Source of the DNA: Maridesulfovibrio bastinii DSM 16055
GTDB taxonomy: Bacteria > Desulfobacterota > Desulfovibrionia > Desulfovibrionales > Desulfovibrionaceae
Direction of reading: 5' to 3'
Length of the DNA stretch: 64,000 nt
Assembly (NCBI RefSeq): GCF_000429985.1
Contig: NZ_AUCX01000007.1
Location: 1-64,000, forward strand
Part shown: positions 43,024 to 50,450 of the stretch, in pieces
Layout: each line of letters opens with the position of its first letter
Numbering within the stretch: the first letter of the stretch is position 1
Notes under the pieces: model-generated
Databases searched by the model: none
Told to the model about the DNA's origin: nothing
The model's input: the letters and a program-made list of their open reading frames with translations, nothing else
Made by a program: the position numbers and the translations under genes

Positions 43024-43040
43024 AGTCCTTTTTTTCAGAC
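43024..43040 (-). repeat. Repeat, inverted copy 3 (GTCTGAAAAAAAGGACT on the minus strand)
   Basis: Differs from copy 2 at one base, opposite orientation, so copies 2 and 3 form an inverted pair about 89 bases apart. Confidence 0.6.
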
Positions 43041-43464
43041 TTTGTTCCGATTGTCACAATCTTAGAGATCTGTAGAAGCATCTAATAAGTTCTTTTGTTC
43101 ACAAAAGTGAAAAAATAAATTTTCTATCAAAGCCTGTGTTTTTAGCCTCATGCGTATTTTATCAAAAAAATCAAAGCTCTCCTCTGTTCATTGCGGCATG
43201 CTATTTGCTTTTGCCGAAGAAACTGAACGCTTAATCAGTTACAAAAGATAAAATTAATTAACCGGGAAACAGGTTCTTTTTAACTCAGGTCAATATTTAA
43301 TAGGCCTGATTCTGGTTGTTTCAGATATTTTATCTTTATCTGTTGAATAATTATTCAAGTGATTAAGCCTGTTTCAGATCTGATTGATCTTTGATTCGAG
43401 AATAATGCCGGTAGGTTATCTCTTCGGCTTATTGCTATAATTTCGAGGCTCAGCTCCCTATAGT

Positions 43465-43566
43465 CTGCTGTTTTGTTTTCTTGACTGACAAAACAGCAGT
43501 GGGAGCACTGTTTCGACTTTTCCCATTTATTCATGGGGAAAGACTGTAATGGACAGTGCAGTTTTT
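43465..43566 (+). ncRNA. Structured leader or small RNA ahead of the Rnf operon
   Basis: Hairpin 1: CTGCTGTTTTGT (43465-43476) with ACAAAACAGCAG (43488-43499), 12 perfect pairs. Hairpin 2: GCACTGT (43505-43511) with ACAGTGC (43553-43559) enclosing CTTTTCCCAT (43517-43526) and ATGGGGAAAG (43533-43542). AGTTTTTT follows, as in an intrinsic terminator. It lies 126 bases upstream of the first Rnf-operon gene. Either an attenuating 5' leader or the end of a small RNA. Confidence 0.55.
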
Positions 43567-43691
43567 TCGGACACAGAAGACGCATTCCGGAAAATCTGTT
43601 TTTATTGCGGTTTTGTTGGTTTGTCTGATGGGTGGTTTTTAAGGGCAATTGCCGGAAATCACAAAATTATTTCTCTTAAAGGATTGGTCAG

Positions 43692-44168
43692 TTGAAAAAC
43701 AGATATATCCCGATAATTACAATCTCAGTTGTTTTAGCCCTTGTGGCGGCTGTCGGTTTTTTAATACCGCCGGCAGTACAGGACGCACCAACCCGTGTAG
43801 TCCTTGATAACAGCGGTGGTAGAGTTATTTTCAATCATCTCACACATGTTGATGACTATGGTCTGGAGTGTTCCGATTGTCACCACGATGATATCGGACA
43901 GGATACTCCTATTGCCTGTGGCAACTGTCATCCCGCTGCTTTTGATAAAAAATTCAAAGCAGAACACATGAAAAATTTCAAAAGTGATGAAGCATGTCTC
44001 CGCTGTCATGATGAAAAGCCCACTGGTCCTCTGTCCGAAGAAGACAGACCGGATATTGAATCCATCCCGACCAGATCCGAGGCTTTCCATAAACAGTGTA
44101 TGTCCTGCCATGAAGACATGGGCGGACCTTACGGTGAAGACTCCTGTTACGAATGTCATGCGAGGTAA
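43692..44168 (+). CDS. Pentaheme c-type cytochrome heading the Rnf operon
   Basis: The 158-residue protein has an N-terminal signal-anchor (YIPIITISVVLALVAAVGFLIPPAV) and five CxxCH motifs: CSDCHH, CGNCH, CLRCH, CMSCH and CYECH. Desulfovibrio Rnf operons generally start with a multiheme cytochrome that links the complex to the periplasmic cytochrome c3 pool; this one is small. TTG 43692 is used, with AAAGGA before it. Its stop overlaps the region of the rnfC starts. Confidence 0.88.
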   Translation: MKNRYIPIITISVVLALVAAVGFLIPPAVQDAPTRVVLDNSGGRVIFNHLTHVDDYGLECSDCHHDDIGQDTPIACGNCHPAAFDKKFKAEHMKNFKSDEACLRCHDEKPTGPLSEEDRPDIESIPTRSEAFHKQCMSCHEDMGGPYGEDSCYECHAR

Positions 44169-44173
44169 TGCCG

Positions 44174-45325
44174 ATGCTTAAAATTCATTACTCACTCGAA
44201 TCAGATCTGAAAAAGGATATCGTAGATATTCCGGCACCTGATGAAATAAATATCAGAGTCAGCAACCTCGTTCTGAAGACCGGCAAAGGAAAGAAAATAG
44301 CCAAAGGCGAGCTTATTGCCGAACATCCCTCCAGATTCGGCGGTGCATACCACGCTCCTGTTTCAGGTAAAGTTACCAAGGTTAACTACCACCATATCAC
44401 TATCAAAAGTGACGGTACTGATAACTGTGTTGAGCCGGTTGATTTGAGTTCTCTTGAAACCGGTAAAGAGCTTTTACGTACTCTGCAGGGGCTGGGTGTT
44501 GATGTTGCACCGCTTTCATCTGCTTCCAGACTGCTCATTATAAACGGACTTAATCCCGAACCGGGAATATCTGTTACCGAGCAGCTTCTTAGAGTCGAGC
44601 TGAAAACTATCGAAGCCGGACTTGAAATGGCCCGCAGATTTATAGCTCCCGAACAGACCGTTCTGGCTGTGTCTGCCGGTTCTCCATATAGACTGGACGG
44701 CGCTGAGATAAAGCAGATCAAGCCCAAGTATCCGAATTCCCTCGATGCTCTGGTTGCTAAAAAAGTGACTGGAAAAGAGTTTCCCGAGGAAACCAGAATA
44801 ATGAGTGTTGTTGATCTCTACAGGATCGGAAAGATTGTTTTAAGCGGTCTTCCTATCACCGATACTACAATAACAGTCGGCGACACCAACTATCATATCC
44901 CTCTGGGAACCCCGATCAGACATCTGGTTGAATACCTCGGCCTTGAAGTCAGCAGCGGCGACAAGGTTGTGCTTGGCGGACCTTTCCGCGGTGAGGCTGT
45001 CTACAGCCTTTCAGAGGGCGTTAAAAAAGCTGACCACGGACTTTTTGTAGTCAAGGCTGGTTCTTTCCCCGCCATTGAGGATGCAACCTGCATCAACTGC
45101 GGTGAGTGTGTGCTTAACTGTCCCGCTAGAATTCAGGCAAACCTGATCAGCCGTTATGCTGAGTTCGAAATGTTCGACCATGCGGTCAGGCACGGACTTC
45201 ACAGCTGTCTGGAATGCGGTCTCTGTTCATTCAACTGTACCGCCAGAAGACCTCTTTTGCAGTACATTCGTTTTGCTAAAACCCAGCTCATGAATCAGGG
45301 AGCCGGGGAGCAGGAACAGGGTTAG
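44174..45325 (+). CDS. rnfC: RnfC, Rnf complex NADH-binding/Fe-S subunit
   Basis: The 383-residue protein has a biotinyl-like N-terminal RnfC barrel, a flavin/NADH-binding middle (RFIAPEQTVLAVSAG ... PLGTPIRHLVEYLGLEVSSGDKVVLGGPFRG) and two [4Fe-4S] motifs near the C-terminus (CINCGECVLNCP and CLECGLCSFNCTARRP). ATG 44174 is chosen with GAGG 8 bases upstream; ATG 44168 and 44153 are in frame. RnfC is the cytoplasmic peripheral subunit. The glycine-rich NADH motif seen in longer RnfC proteins is not obvious, so the electron donor may differ. Confidence 0.93.
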   Translation: MLKIHYSLESDLKKDIVDIPAPDEINIRVSNLVLKTGKGKKIAKGELIAEHPSRFGGAYHAPVSGKVTKVNYHHITIKSDGTDNCVEPVDLSSLETGKELLRTLQGLGVDVAPLSSASRLLIINGLNPEPGISVTEQLLRVELKTIEAGLEMARRFIAPEQTVLAVSAGSPYRLDGAEIKQIKPKYPNSLDALVAKKVTGKEFPEETRIMSVVDLYRIGKIVLSGLPITDTTITVGDTNYHIPLGTPIRHLVEYLGLEVSSGDKVVLGGPFRGEAVYSLSEGVKKADHGLFVVKAGSFPAIEDATCINCGECVLNCPARIQANLISRYAEFEMFDHAVRHGLHSCLECGLCSFNCTARRPLLQYIRFAKTQLMNQGAGEQEQG

Positions 45326-45381
45326 GCGGCCGTTTTTTTCGGCAATCGTAAAAGTTTCGAGATTTAAAGGGTTAATACTAT

Positions 45382-46353
45382 ATGACTCCTCCCGTAATTA
45401 AAGCAATGTCGGACGTAGCCGTAAGACTGACCGTATCACCGGCTCCGCACTGGCGCAGTAAGCGCACAGTGGAGAAGATGATGATGTGTCATCTGCTGGC
45501 TCTTGTCCCGGCAATGGCAATGGCAATTTATATGTTCGGTATCCGGGCTGCCTCACTTGCAGGCATAGCCGGAGCCGTAGCGGTTGTTACTGAGGCCGTA
45601 TGTCTTAAGCTTCAGAACCGTGACATCAATGTAGACAACTACAGTGCTCTTTATGAAGGCGTCCTTTTTGCCTTTCTGCTCCCGGCAGGCGCACCGTGGT
45701 GGCTTGCAGCAATAGGAGCCGTGGTAACCATAGCTCTTGGCCGTACCGTATTCGGAGGCTTCGGATGTAATCCCGTCTGTGCTCCTCTGGTTGCGTGGGC
45801 TTTCTGCAGACTCTCCTGGCCGCAGGCTATGGATATTGATTTCAATACCGCACAGTTCGCCATGAACTATCCACTTGATCAGCTCAAGCATTTCGGCGTG
45901 GATAGCCTGTATCAGTTTGACTACAAGAATCTTTTCTACGGCTTTCAGCTTGGCGGCATCGGTTCCTCACAGGTCGCAGCACTTCTTGTCGGTGGAATAT
46001 TCCTTATAGCCACCGGCTGGATTCGCATTTTTATTCCGCTTTCATTCCTTATCGGAGTAGCCGGAACAGCAACCCTGTTCTGGGGAATTGATCCTTCTGT
46101 ATATGCTGATCCGCTTTTTCATATCCTTACCGGAAGCACGGTTTTTGCCGCGTTCTTCCTTGCCCCTGATGTAGCCTCCAGCCCTGTGGGAAAAATACCG
46201 CAGATTCTGTTCGGATTGATAGCCGGTATTATGGTCGTGATTATCCGTGTCTACGGAATTTATCCCGACGGAGTGCCCTTTGCCATCATGATTGCGAACC
46301 TGCTCACCCCGCTTTTGGACAGGGTGCGCCCCAAACCTTTCGGAGGCAGATAA
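45382..46353 (+). CDS. rnfD: RnfD, membrane subunit with covalent FMN
   Basis: The 323-residue membrane protein belongs to the NqrB/RnfD family: SPAPHWRSKRTVEKMMMCHLLALVPAMAMA, YEGVLFAFLLPAGAPWWLAAIGAVVTIALGRTVFGGFGCNPVCAPLVAWAF and HILTGSTVFAAFFLAPDVASSPV. The last segment contains the threonine (STVF region) that normally carries covalent FMN. Several transmembrane helices are evident. It follows rnfC by 56 bases and overlaps nothing. Confidence 0.93.
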   Translation: MTPPVIKAMSDVAVRLTVSPAPHWRSKRTVEKMMMCHLLALVPAMAMAIYMFGIRAASLAGIAGAVAVVTEAVCLKLQNRDINVDNYSALYEGVLFAFLLPAGAPWWLAAIGAVVTIALGRTVFGGFGCNPVCAPLVAWAFCRLSWPQAMDIDFNTAQFAMNYPLDQLKHFGVDSLYQFDYKNLFYGFQLGGIGSSQVAALLVGGIFLIATGWIRIFIPLSFLIGVAGTATLFWGIDPSVYADPLFHILTGSTVFAAFFLAPDVASSPVGKIPQILFGLIAGIMVVIIRVYGIYPDGVPFAIMIANLLTPLLDRVRPKPFGGR

Positions 46354-46356
46354 GAC

Positions 46357-46926
46357 ATGCGTGAAATTATTCATATGATCGTAGTCCTGTCACTTATCTG
46401 TGCCGCTTCAGGAACACTTCTGGTGAACCTGAAAAAAGCAACTAAAAGCCAGATCGAGCAGCAGGTACTGACTTATGTTCAGGGTCCGGCCCTTCTTTCT
46501 GTTCTTAAGGATCGTGACAACGATCCCATCAAGGAAAGAGTTAAAATTAAAGGTGTCAATGTTTTTCCGGCTATGAAAGACGGCAAACTCATCGGCGTGG
46601 CAATTGAATCATTTGCTCCGGGTTATTCCGGAAACATCGGCGTAATGGTCGGATTCAATATGCAGAAAGATGCATTGCTGGGAATCGGAATTACAACTCA
46701 GACCGAGACTCCGGGAATAGGAACAAGAGTTACCAAACCGTCATTTACCTCAAGATTTGTAGGGCATGATCTCAAAAGCATGCAGCTCAAATCCAAAGGT
46801 GGTGATGTCGACGGTATTTCCGGTGCCACCTATTCATCCACCGGTACTGTTGATGCCGTTCGTAAAGCCATTGAGACTTTCAACGGAATCAAGCCTGAAA
46901 TCCTCAAAATCTGGCAGACTTCATAG
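46357..46926 (+). CDS. rnfG: RnfG, FMN-binding periplasmic-facing subunit
   Basis: The 189-residue protein has one N-terminal membrane helix (IIHMIVVLSLICAASGTLLV) and an FMN-binding domain with DGISGATYSSTGTVDAVRKAI, the threonine in SGATYSS being the covalent FMN site. Attachment needs the ApbE flavin transferase; no apbE gene follows the operon in this window. Start is 3 bases after the rnfD stop. Confidence 0.93.
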   Translation: MREIIHMIVVLSLICAASGTLLVNLKKATKSQIEQQVLTYVQGPALLSVLKDRDNDPIKERVKIKGVNVFPAMKDGKLIGVAIESFAPGYSGNIGVMVGFNMQKDALLGIGITTQTETPGIGTRVTKPSFTSRFVGHDLKSMQLKSKGGDVDGISGATYSSTGTVDAVRKAIETFNGIKPEILKIWQTS

Positions 46927-46935
46927 GAGGCTTTC

Positions 46936-47622
46936 GTGAGCGCTATAGTTAAAGAATTTGTCAAAGGACTATGGGAAGAGCTTCCGCCGTTCAGGGTTGT
47001 TCTTGGTCTGTGTCCAACACTGGCTGTTACTTCAAATGCGGAAAATGGTCTTGGAATGGGAGTCGCGGTCGTGTTTGTTCTGACTCTGTCAAACCTGATC
47101 ATTTCCGCTTTAAGAAAAATAATACCTACCAAGGTTCGTATCGCCTGCTTCATTGTTATTGCTGCTTCACTGGTTGTTGCCGTTGAGCTGCTCATGCAGG
47201 CTTATACCTATCCGCTTTATCAGAAGCTCGGAATTTTTGTTCCGCTTATTGTTGTTAACTGTCTCATTCTTGGTCGTGCTGAAGCTTTCGCATCCAAGAA
47301 TCCGATTATGCTTTCCATTGCCGATGCTCTGGGTATGGGAATCGGTTTTACCCTGTCGCTTACTTTTCTCGGTGCTATCCGCGAAATACTCGGAAGCGGA
47401 ACCATTTTCGGGCATGCAATCATGTGGGAAAGTTTTCATCCAGCCGGATTCATGGTCAAGGCTCCCGGCGCATTCGTTGCTTTGGGACTGATACTGGCCG
47501 GCATGAATGCCTTCAATCGTTATCAGAGCCGCAAGAAAGGTGAAACACCTCCCGATTGCCAGAATTCAACCTGTGCAAGCTGCGGTGCCTGCGGTTCCTG
47601 CAACTCAATTAACGAACGCTAG
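46936..47622 (+). CDS. rnfE: RnfE, membrane subunit with a cysteine-rich C-terminal tail
   Basis: The 228-residue membrane protein matches RnfE/NqrD: PPFRVVLGLCPTLAVTSNAENGLGMGVAVVFVLTLSNLIISALRKIIP, FVPLIVVNCLILGRAEAFASKNP and DALGMGIGFTLSLTFLGAIREILGSG. GTG start with AGGAGG upstream. After the last helix it carries a ~28-residue tail ending CQNSTCASCGACGSCNSINER with five cysteines, which is not part of the usual RnfE. The tail could bind an Fe-S cluster or metal. Confidence 0.93.
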   Translation: MSAIVKEFVKGLWEELPPFRVVLGLCPTLAVTSNAENGLGMGVAVVFVLTLSNLIISALRKIIPTKVRIACFIVIAASLVVAVELLMQAYTYPLYQKLGIFVPLIVVNCLILGRAEAFASKNPIMLSIADALGMGIGFTLSLTFLGAIREILGSGTIFGHAIMWESFHPAGFMVKAPGAFVALGLILAGMNAFNRYQSRKKGETPPDCQNSTCASCGACGSCNSINER

Positions 47623-47639
47623 AAGGAGTAAATACGATC

Positions 47640-48215
47640 ATGGAATACTTCCTGCTTTTTATCTCCGCCACTTTTATCAATAACATCGTACTGGTTCAGT
47701 ATCTTGGTGCCTGCCCGTTCATGGGAACATCCAAGTCCACCGATGTAGCCATCGGAATGGGTAGTGCGGTTATTTTTGTTATTCTGATGGCAACCGCTTT
47801 CACCTGGCCGTTGCAGCATTATGTGCTCGACCCTTATGGAATCGGATATCTGCAGACCATTGTTTTTATTCTGGTCATTGCATCACTTGTTCAGTTCGTG
47901 GAGATGTTCCTCAAAAAAGCCATTCCACCGCTGTATAAGTCTCTGGGACTTTTTCTGCCCCTTATCACAACAAACTGCGCCGTGCTTGGCGTGGCTATCA
48001 TGGTTCAGCGCAGCGAATATTCGTTCGTTAAATCACTGGTTTTCGCGTTCTCATCCGGTGTAGGTTTCCTTGTTGCGCTGGTAATTATTTCTTCCATTCG
48101 TGAAAGACTGGATATCGCACCGGTTCCAAGTGTGTTCAGAGGGGTTCCCATCGCTTTGATCATGGCTGGAATTATGTCTCTGGCGTTCTTTGCCTTTAAG
48201 GGCATGGCTGCCTAA
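47640..48215 (+). CDS. rnfA: RnfA, membrane subunit
   Basis: The 191-residue membrane protein is a standard RnfA/NqrE: FINNIVLVQYLGACPFMGTSKSTDVAIGMGSAVIFVILMATAFTWPL, LFLPLITTNCAVLGVAIM and FSSGVGFLVALVIISSIRERLD. The conserved cysteines (GACPF, TTNCAVLG) that share an Fe-S centre with RnfE are present. It has about six helices, and starts 18 bases after rnfE. Confidence 0.95.
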   Translation: MEYFLLFISATFINNIVLVQYLGACPFMGTSKSTDVAIGMGSAVIFVILMATAFTWPLQHYVLDPYGIGYLQTIVFILVIASLVQFVEMFLKKAIPPLYKSLGLFLPLITTNCAVLGVAIMVQRSEYSFVKSLVFAFSSGVGFLVALVIISSIRERLDIAPVPSVFRGVPIALIMAGIMSLAFFAFKGMAA

Positions 48216-48238
48216 CTAGTGAAGGAGACAAGTTAATT

Positions 48239-50344
48239 ATGGTTACATCTTCGATATTAGTATTGTTCCTTTTAGGATTTATTGCTGCCGGTATACTTGC
48301 CGCAGCATCCAAGATTCTCCATGTGGAGGAAGATCCTCGCATAGCTCTGGTTGAAAACTGCTTTCCCGGTGCGAACTGCGGCGGATGCGGATTTCCCGGA
48401 TGTTCAGCAGCAGCTGCCGCTGTCGTCAAGGGACAGGCCGCTCCTGAAGTCTGCGTTGCAGGTGGAGCCGACATCGCCACCAACATTGCTGCAATCATGG
48501 GTACAGAGGTTGCTTTTAAAGAACCCAAAGTGGCCGCAAATATCTGCACCGGTGGTTCCAGAGCGAACCTTCTCTTCGATTATGAAGGCGTTGAGGACTG
48601 CCGCGCTGAAGCTCTTCTCTACGGTGGTGAAAAATCATGCGGTCTTGGTTGTATCGGCCTTGGCTCATGTGTGAAAGTCTGCGGTTTTGACGCTATTCGT
48701 CTTACCGATGACGGACTTCCCATTGTAGACATGAATGCCTGCCGCTCATGCGGAAAATGCGCTGAAGTCTGCCCCACAGGTGCGGTTCGCATCAGTGGCA
48801 TGACCATGGACCTGCTGCATCTTAATGAGATTGATGATTGTCTTGCGCCCTGCATGCAGAAATGCCCGGCACAGATAGACGTCAGAACATATATCAACCA
48901 GATGAAAAAAGGGGATATGCGTGGAGCATTGCTGACCATGAAGGAACGCAATCCGCTTCCGCTGGCTGTCGGACGCCTCTGCCCGGCACCCTGCGAAACC
49001 ATTTGTCGCCGCAACATTGCCGATGAAGGTGTCGCAATTCATACCCTGCACCGTTTTGTGGCTGACTGGGAAATGAACTCAGGTTCCCGTCTGTCACTGA
49101 CCTGCAACCCCCTTTCCGGTCATAAAGTAGCGATCATAGGTTCCGGACCTGCCGGTCTTTCCTGCGCTTATTTCCTGCGCAGAGTAGGGCATCAGCCGGT
49201 TATCTTTGAAAAACGTGACGTGGCCGGTGGTATGATGAAAGGAATTATCCCTGAATACCGTCTGCCTGAAAAAGTTGTAGACTGGGAAATTCAGAGCATT
49301 TTCGACCTTGGTGTGGAAGTCCGCACAGGTGTTGAATTCGGTAAGGATATTACCGTCAAGCAGCTTGAAGATGAAGGCTTTGAGGCCATATTTATGGCTA
49401 CCGGAGCATGGAAAGTGCCTGCCCTTGGAATAGAAAACGGGGACAGCGAGAATGTGCTTGACGCAATTAGTTTTCTTGCCGGTGTAGGTAAGGAATTCAG
49501 CGACCTCAAAGGTAAGAAGATCGTAGTGATAGGCGATACGAATACCGCTATGGATGTTGTTCGCAGTGCCTCGCGCCTCGGAGCTGAAACCGCAGCGATT
49601 ATTCCCTGCATTCAGCGTAAAATGTCCGCTAACAAGAAAGAAGTCGAACGTGCCGCAGAACTCGGCAGCGATCTGAAATTCCTTACTGAACCGGTAAGAG
49701 TTATTGCTGAAAATGGAAAAGTCAGCGGAGTTGAATACCGCGAACTTCAGTACGATGATCCTAAAAAGGCCACCGGTAAACCTAAACCGGTAGAAGGATC
49801 AGAGCAGAGCATGGATGCTGATTATATCATTGTCGCATCAGACCGTGTTGCAGATACCGACGTATTCAGAACAGAAAGCGGTGAACAGCTTTTTGAACTG
49901 GATAAAAAGACCGGCGGTATCAAGACCGATCCTATGACAATGCAGACCAGCGTCCCCAACGTATTCGCCGGCGGTGAAGTCCACACCGGTCGCAGCATAC
50001 TGATTCAGGCTGTTGCGGACGGTCGTTGCGCCGCAAGAGGAATTCACTACTTTGTGACTAAGGGTGAAATTCCTGAAATCTCTAATCCTCAGTTACGCGT
50101 TATTCCTGAATCTATCCTCAAGAATATGGAAGTAATTTACACTATTCCGCGTATCAAGGTTCCTGAGATTTCGGTAGAAGAAAGGAAATCCACTTTCAAG
50201 GAAGAGGTTACCGGTTCCATCGTTTATGATGAAGCCCGTAAAGAGAGCAGCCGTTGTCTTAGATGCGGTCTGACCTGTTACGATTCCGAAGCCGGAGCTG
50301 AATACGCTGCTGATTCTGATGTTCATAAGTTCAACGAAGCATAA
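48239..50344 (+). CDS. rnfB: RnfB fused to a GltD-like FAD/NAD(P) oxidoreductase module
   Basis: At 701 residues this is much longer than usual RnfB (under ~300). Residues ~1-190 are RnfB: membrane anchor, the NCGGCGFPGCSAAAAAVVKG cluster motif, then ferredoxin clusters (CGLGCIGLGSCVKVCG, CRSCGKCAEVCP). Residues ~195-690 are like the small subunit of glutamate synthase and NfnB: Fe-S N-domain (CLAPCMQKCPAQID, LCPAPCETICRR), FAD motif VAIIGSGPAGLSCAYFLRRVG at ~294, a second Rossmann IGDTNTAMDVVRSASRLGA in which the usual GGGxTA glycines are altered, and NVFAGGEVHTGRSILIQAVADG. It may couple NAD(P)H or ferredoxin directly to Rnf. Last gene of the operon. Confidence 0.92.
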   Translation: MVTSSILVLFLLGFIAAGILAAASKILHVEEDPRIALVENCFPGANCGGCGFPGCSAAAAAVVKGQAAPEVCVAGGADIATNIAAIMGTEVAFKEPKVAANICTGGSRANLLFDYEGVEDCRAEALLYGGEKSCGLGCIGLGSCVKVCGFDAIRLTDDGLPIVDMNACRSCGKCAEVCPTGAVRISGMTMDLLHLNEIDDCLAPCMQKCPAQIDVRTYINQMKKGDMRGALLTMKERNPLPLAVGRLCPAPCETICRRNIADEGVAIHTLHRFVADWEMNSGSRLSLTCNPLSGHKVAIIGSGPAGLSCAYFLRRVGHQPVIFEKRDVAGGMMKGIIPEYRLPEKVVDWEIQSIFDLGVEVRTGVEFGKDITVKQLEDEGFEAIFMATGAWKVPALGIENGDSENVLDAISFLAGVGKEFSDLKGKKIVVIGDTNTAMDVVRSASRLGAETAAIIPCIQRKMSANKKEVERAAELGSDLKFLTEPVRVIAENGKVSGVEYRELQYDDPKKATGKPKPVEGSEQSMDADYIIVASDRVADTDVFRTESGEQLFELDKKTGGIKTDPMTMQTSVPNVFAGGEVHTGRSILIQAVADGRCAARGIHYFVTKGEIPEISNPQLRVIPESILKNMEVIYTIPRIKVPEISVEERKSTFKEEVTGSIVYDEARKESSRCLRCGLTCYDSEAGAEYAADSDVHKFNEA

Positions 50345-50379
50345 AATATAAATCTCGCTTCATAGAATCCACCCTGTAA

Positions 50380-50424
50380 GTATGGCCCGGAAAACGTCTT
50401 CATTCCGGGCCATACTCCTTTTTT
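50380..50424 (+). terminator. Terminator of the Rnf operon
   Basis: Perfect 13-base stem GTATGGCCCGGAA / TTCCGGGCCATAC, 10-base loop, TCCTTTTTT. Confidence 0.92.
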
Positions 50425-50450
50425 GTCTCTGAAAATGTGATTTGGTTTTG

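Larger units (their letters stand above)
42409..43691. promoter_or_regulatory. 1.28-kb regulatory spacer between divergent hydrogenase and Rnf operons
   Basis: No credible gene. It must hold two promoters. Visible structure: three copies of GTCTKAAAAAACGGACT-like sequence, palindromes CTTTTGTTCACAAAAG (43092-43107) and TTGAATAATTATTCAA (43343-43358), the pair GCTTAATCA / TGATTAAGC (about 43229 and 43361), and a structured leader at 43465-43566. A minus-strand ORF at 43355-43648 looks like chance. Confidence 0.6.

Noticed and set aside
43355-43648. 97-codon minus-strand ORF in the hydrogenase-Rnf spacer
   Set aside because: No ribosome site or recognisable motif, and it lies over the hairpin element and a palindrome; composition looks like chance.
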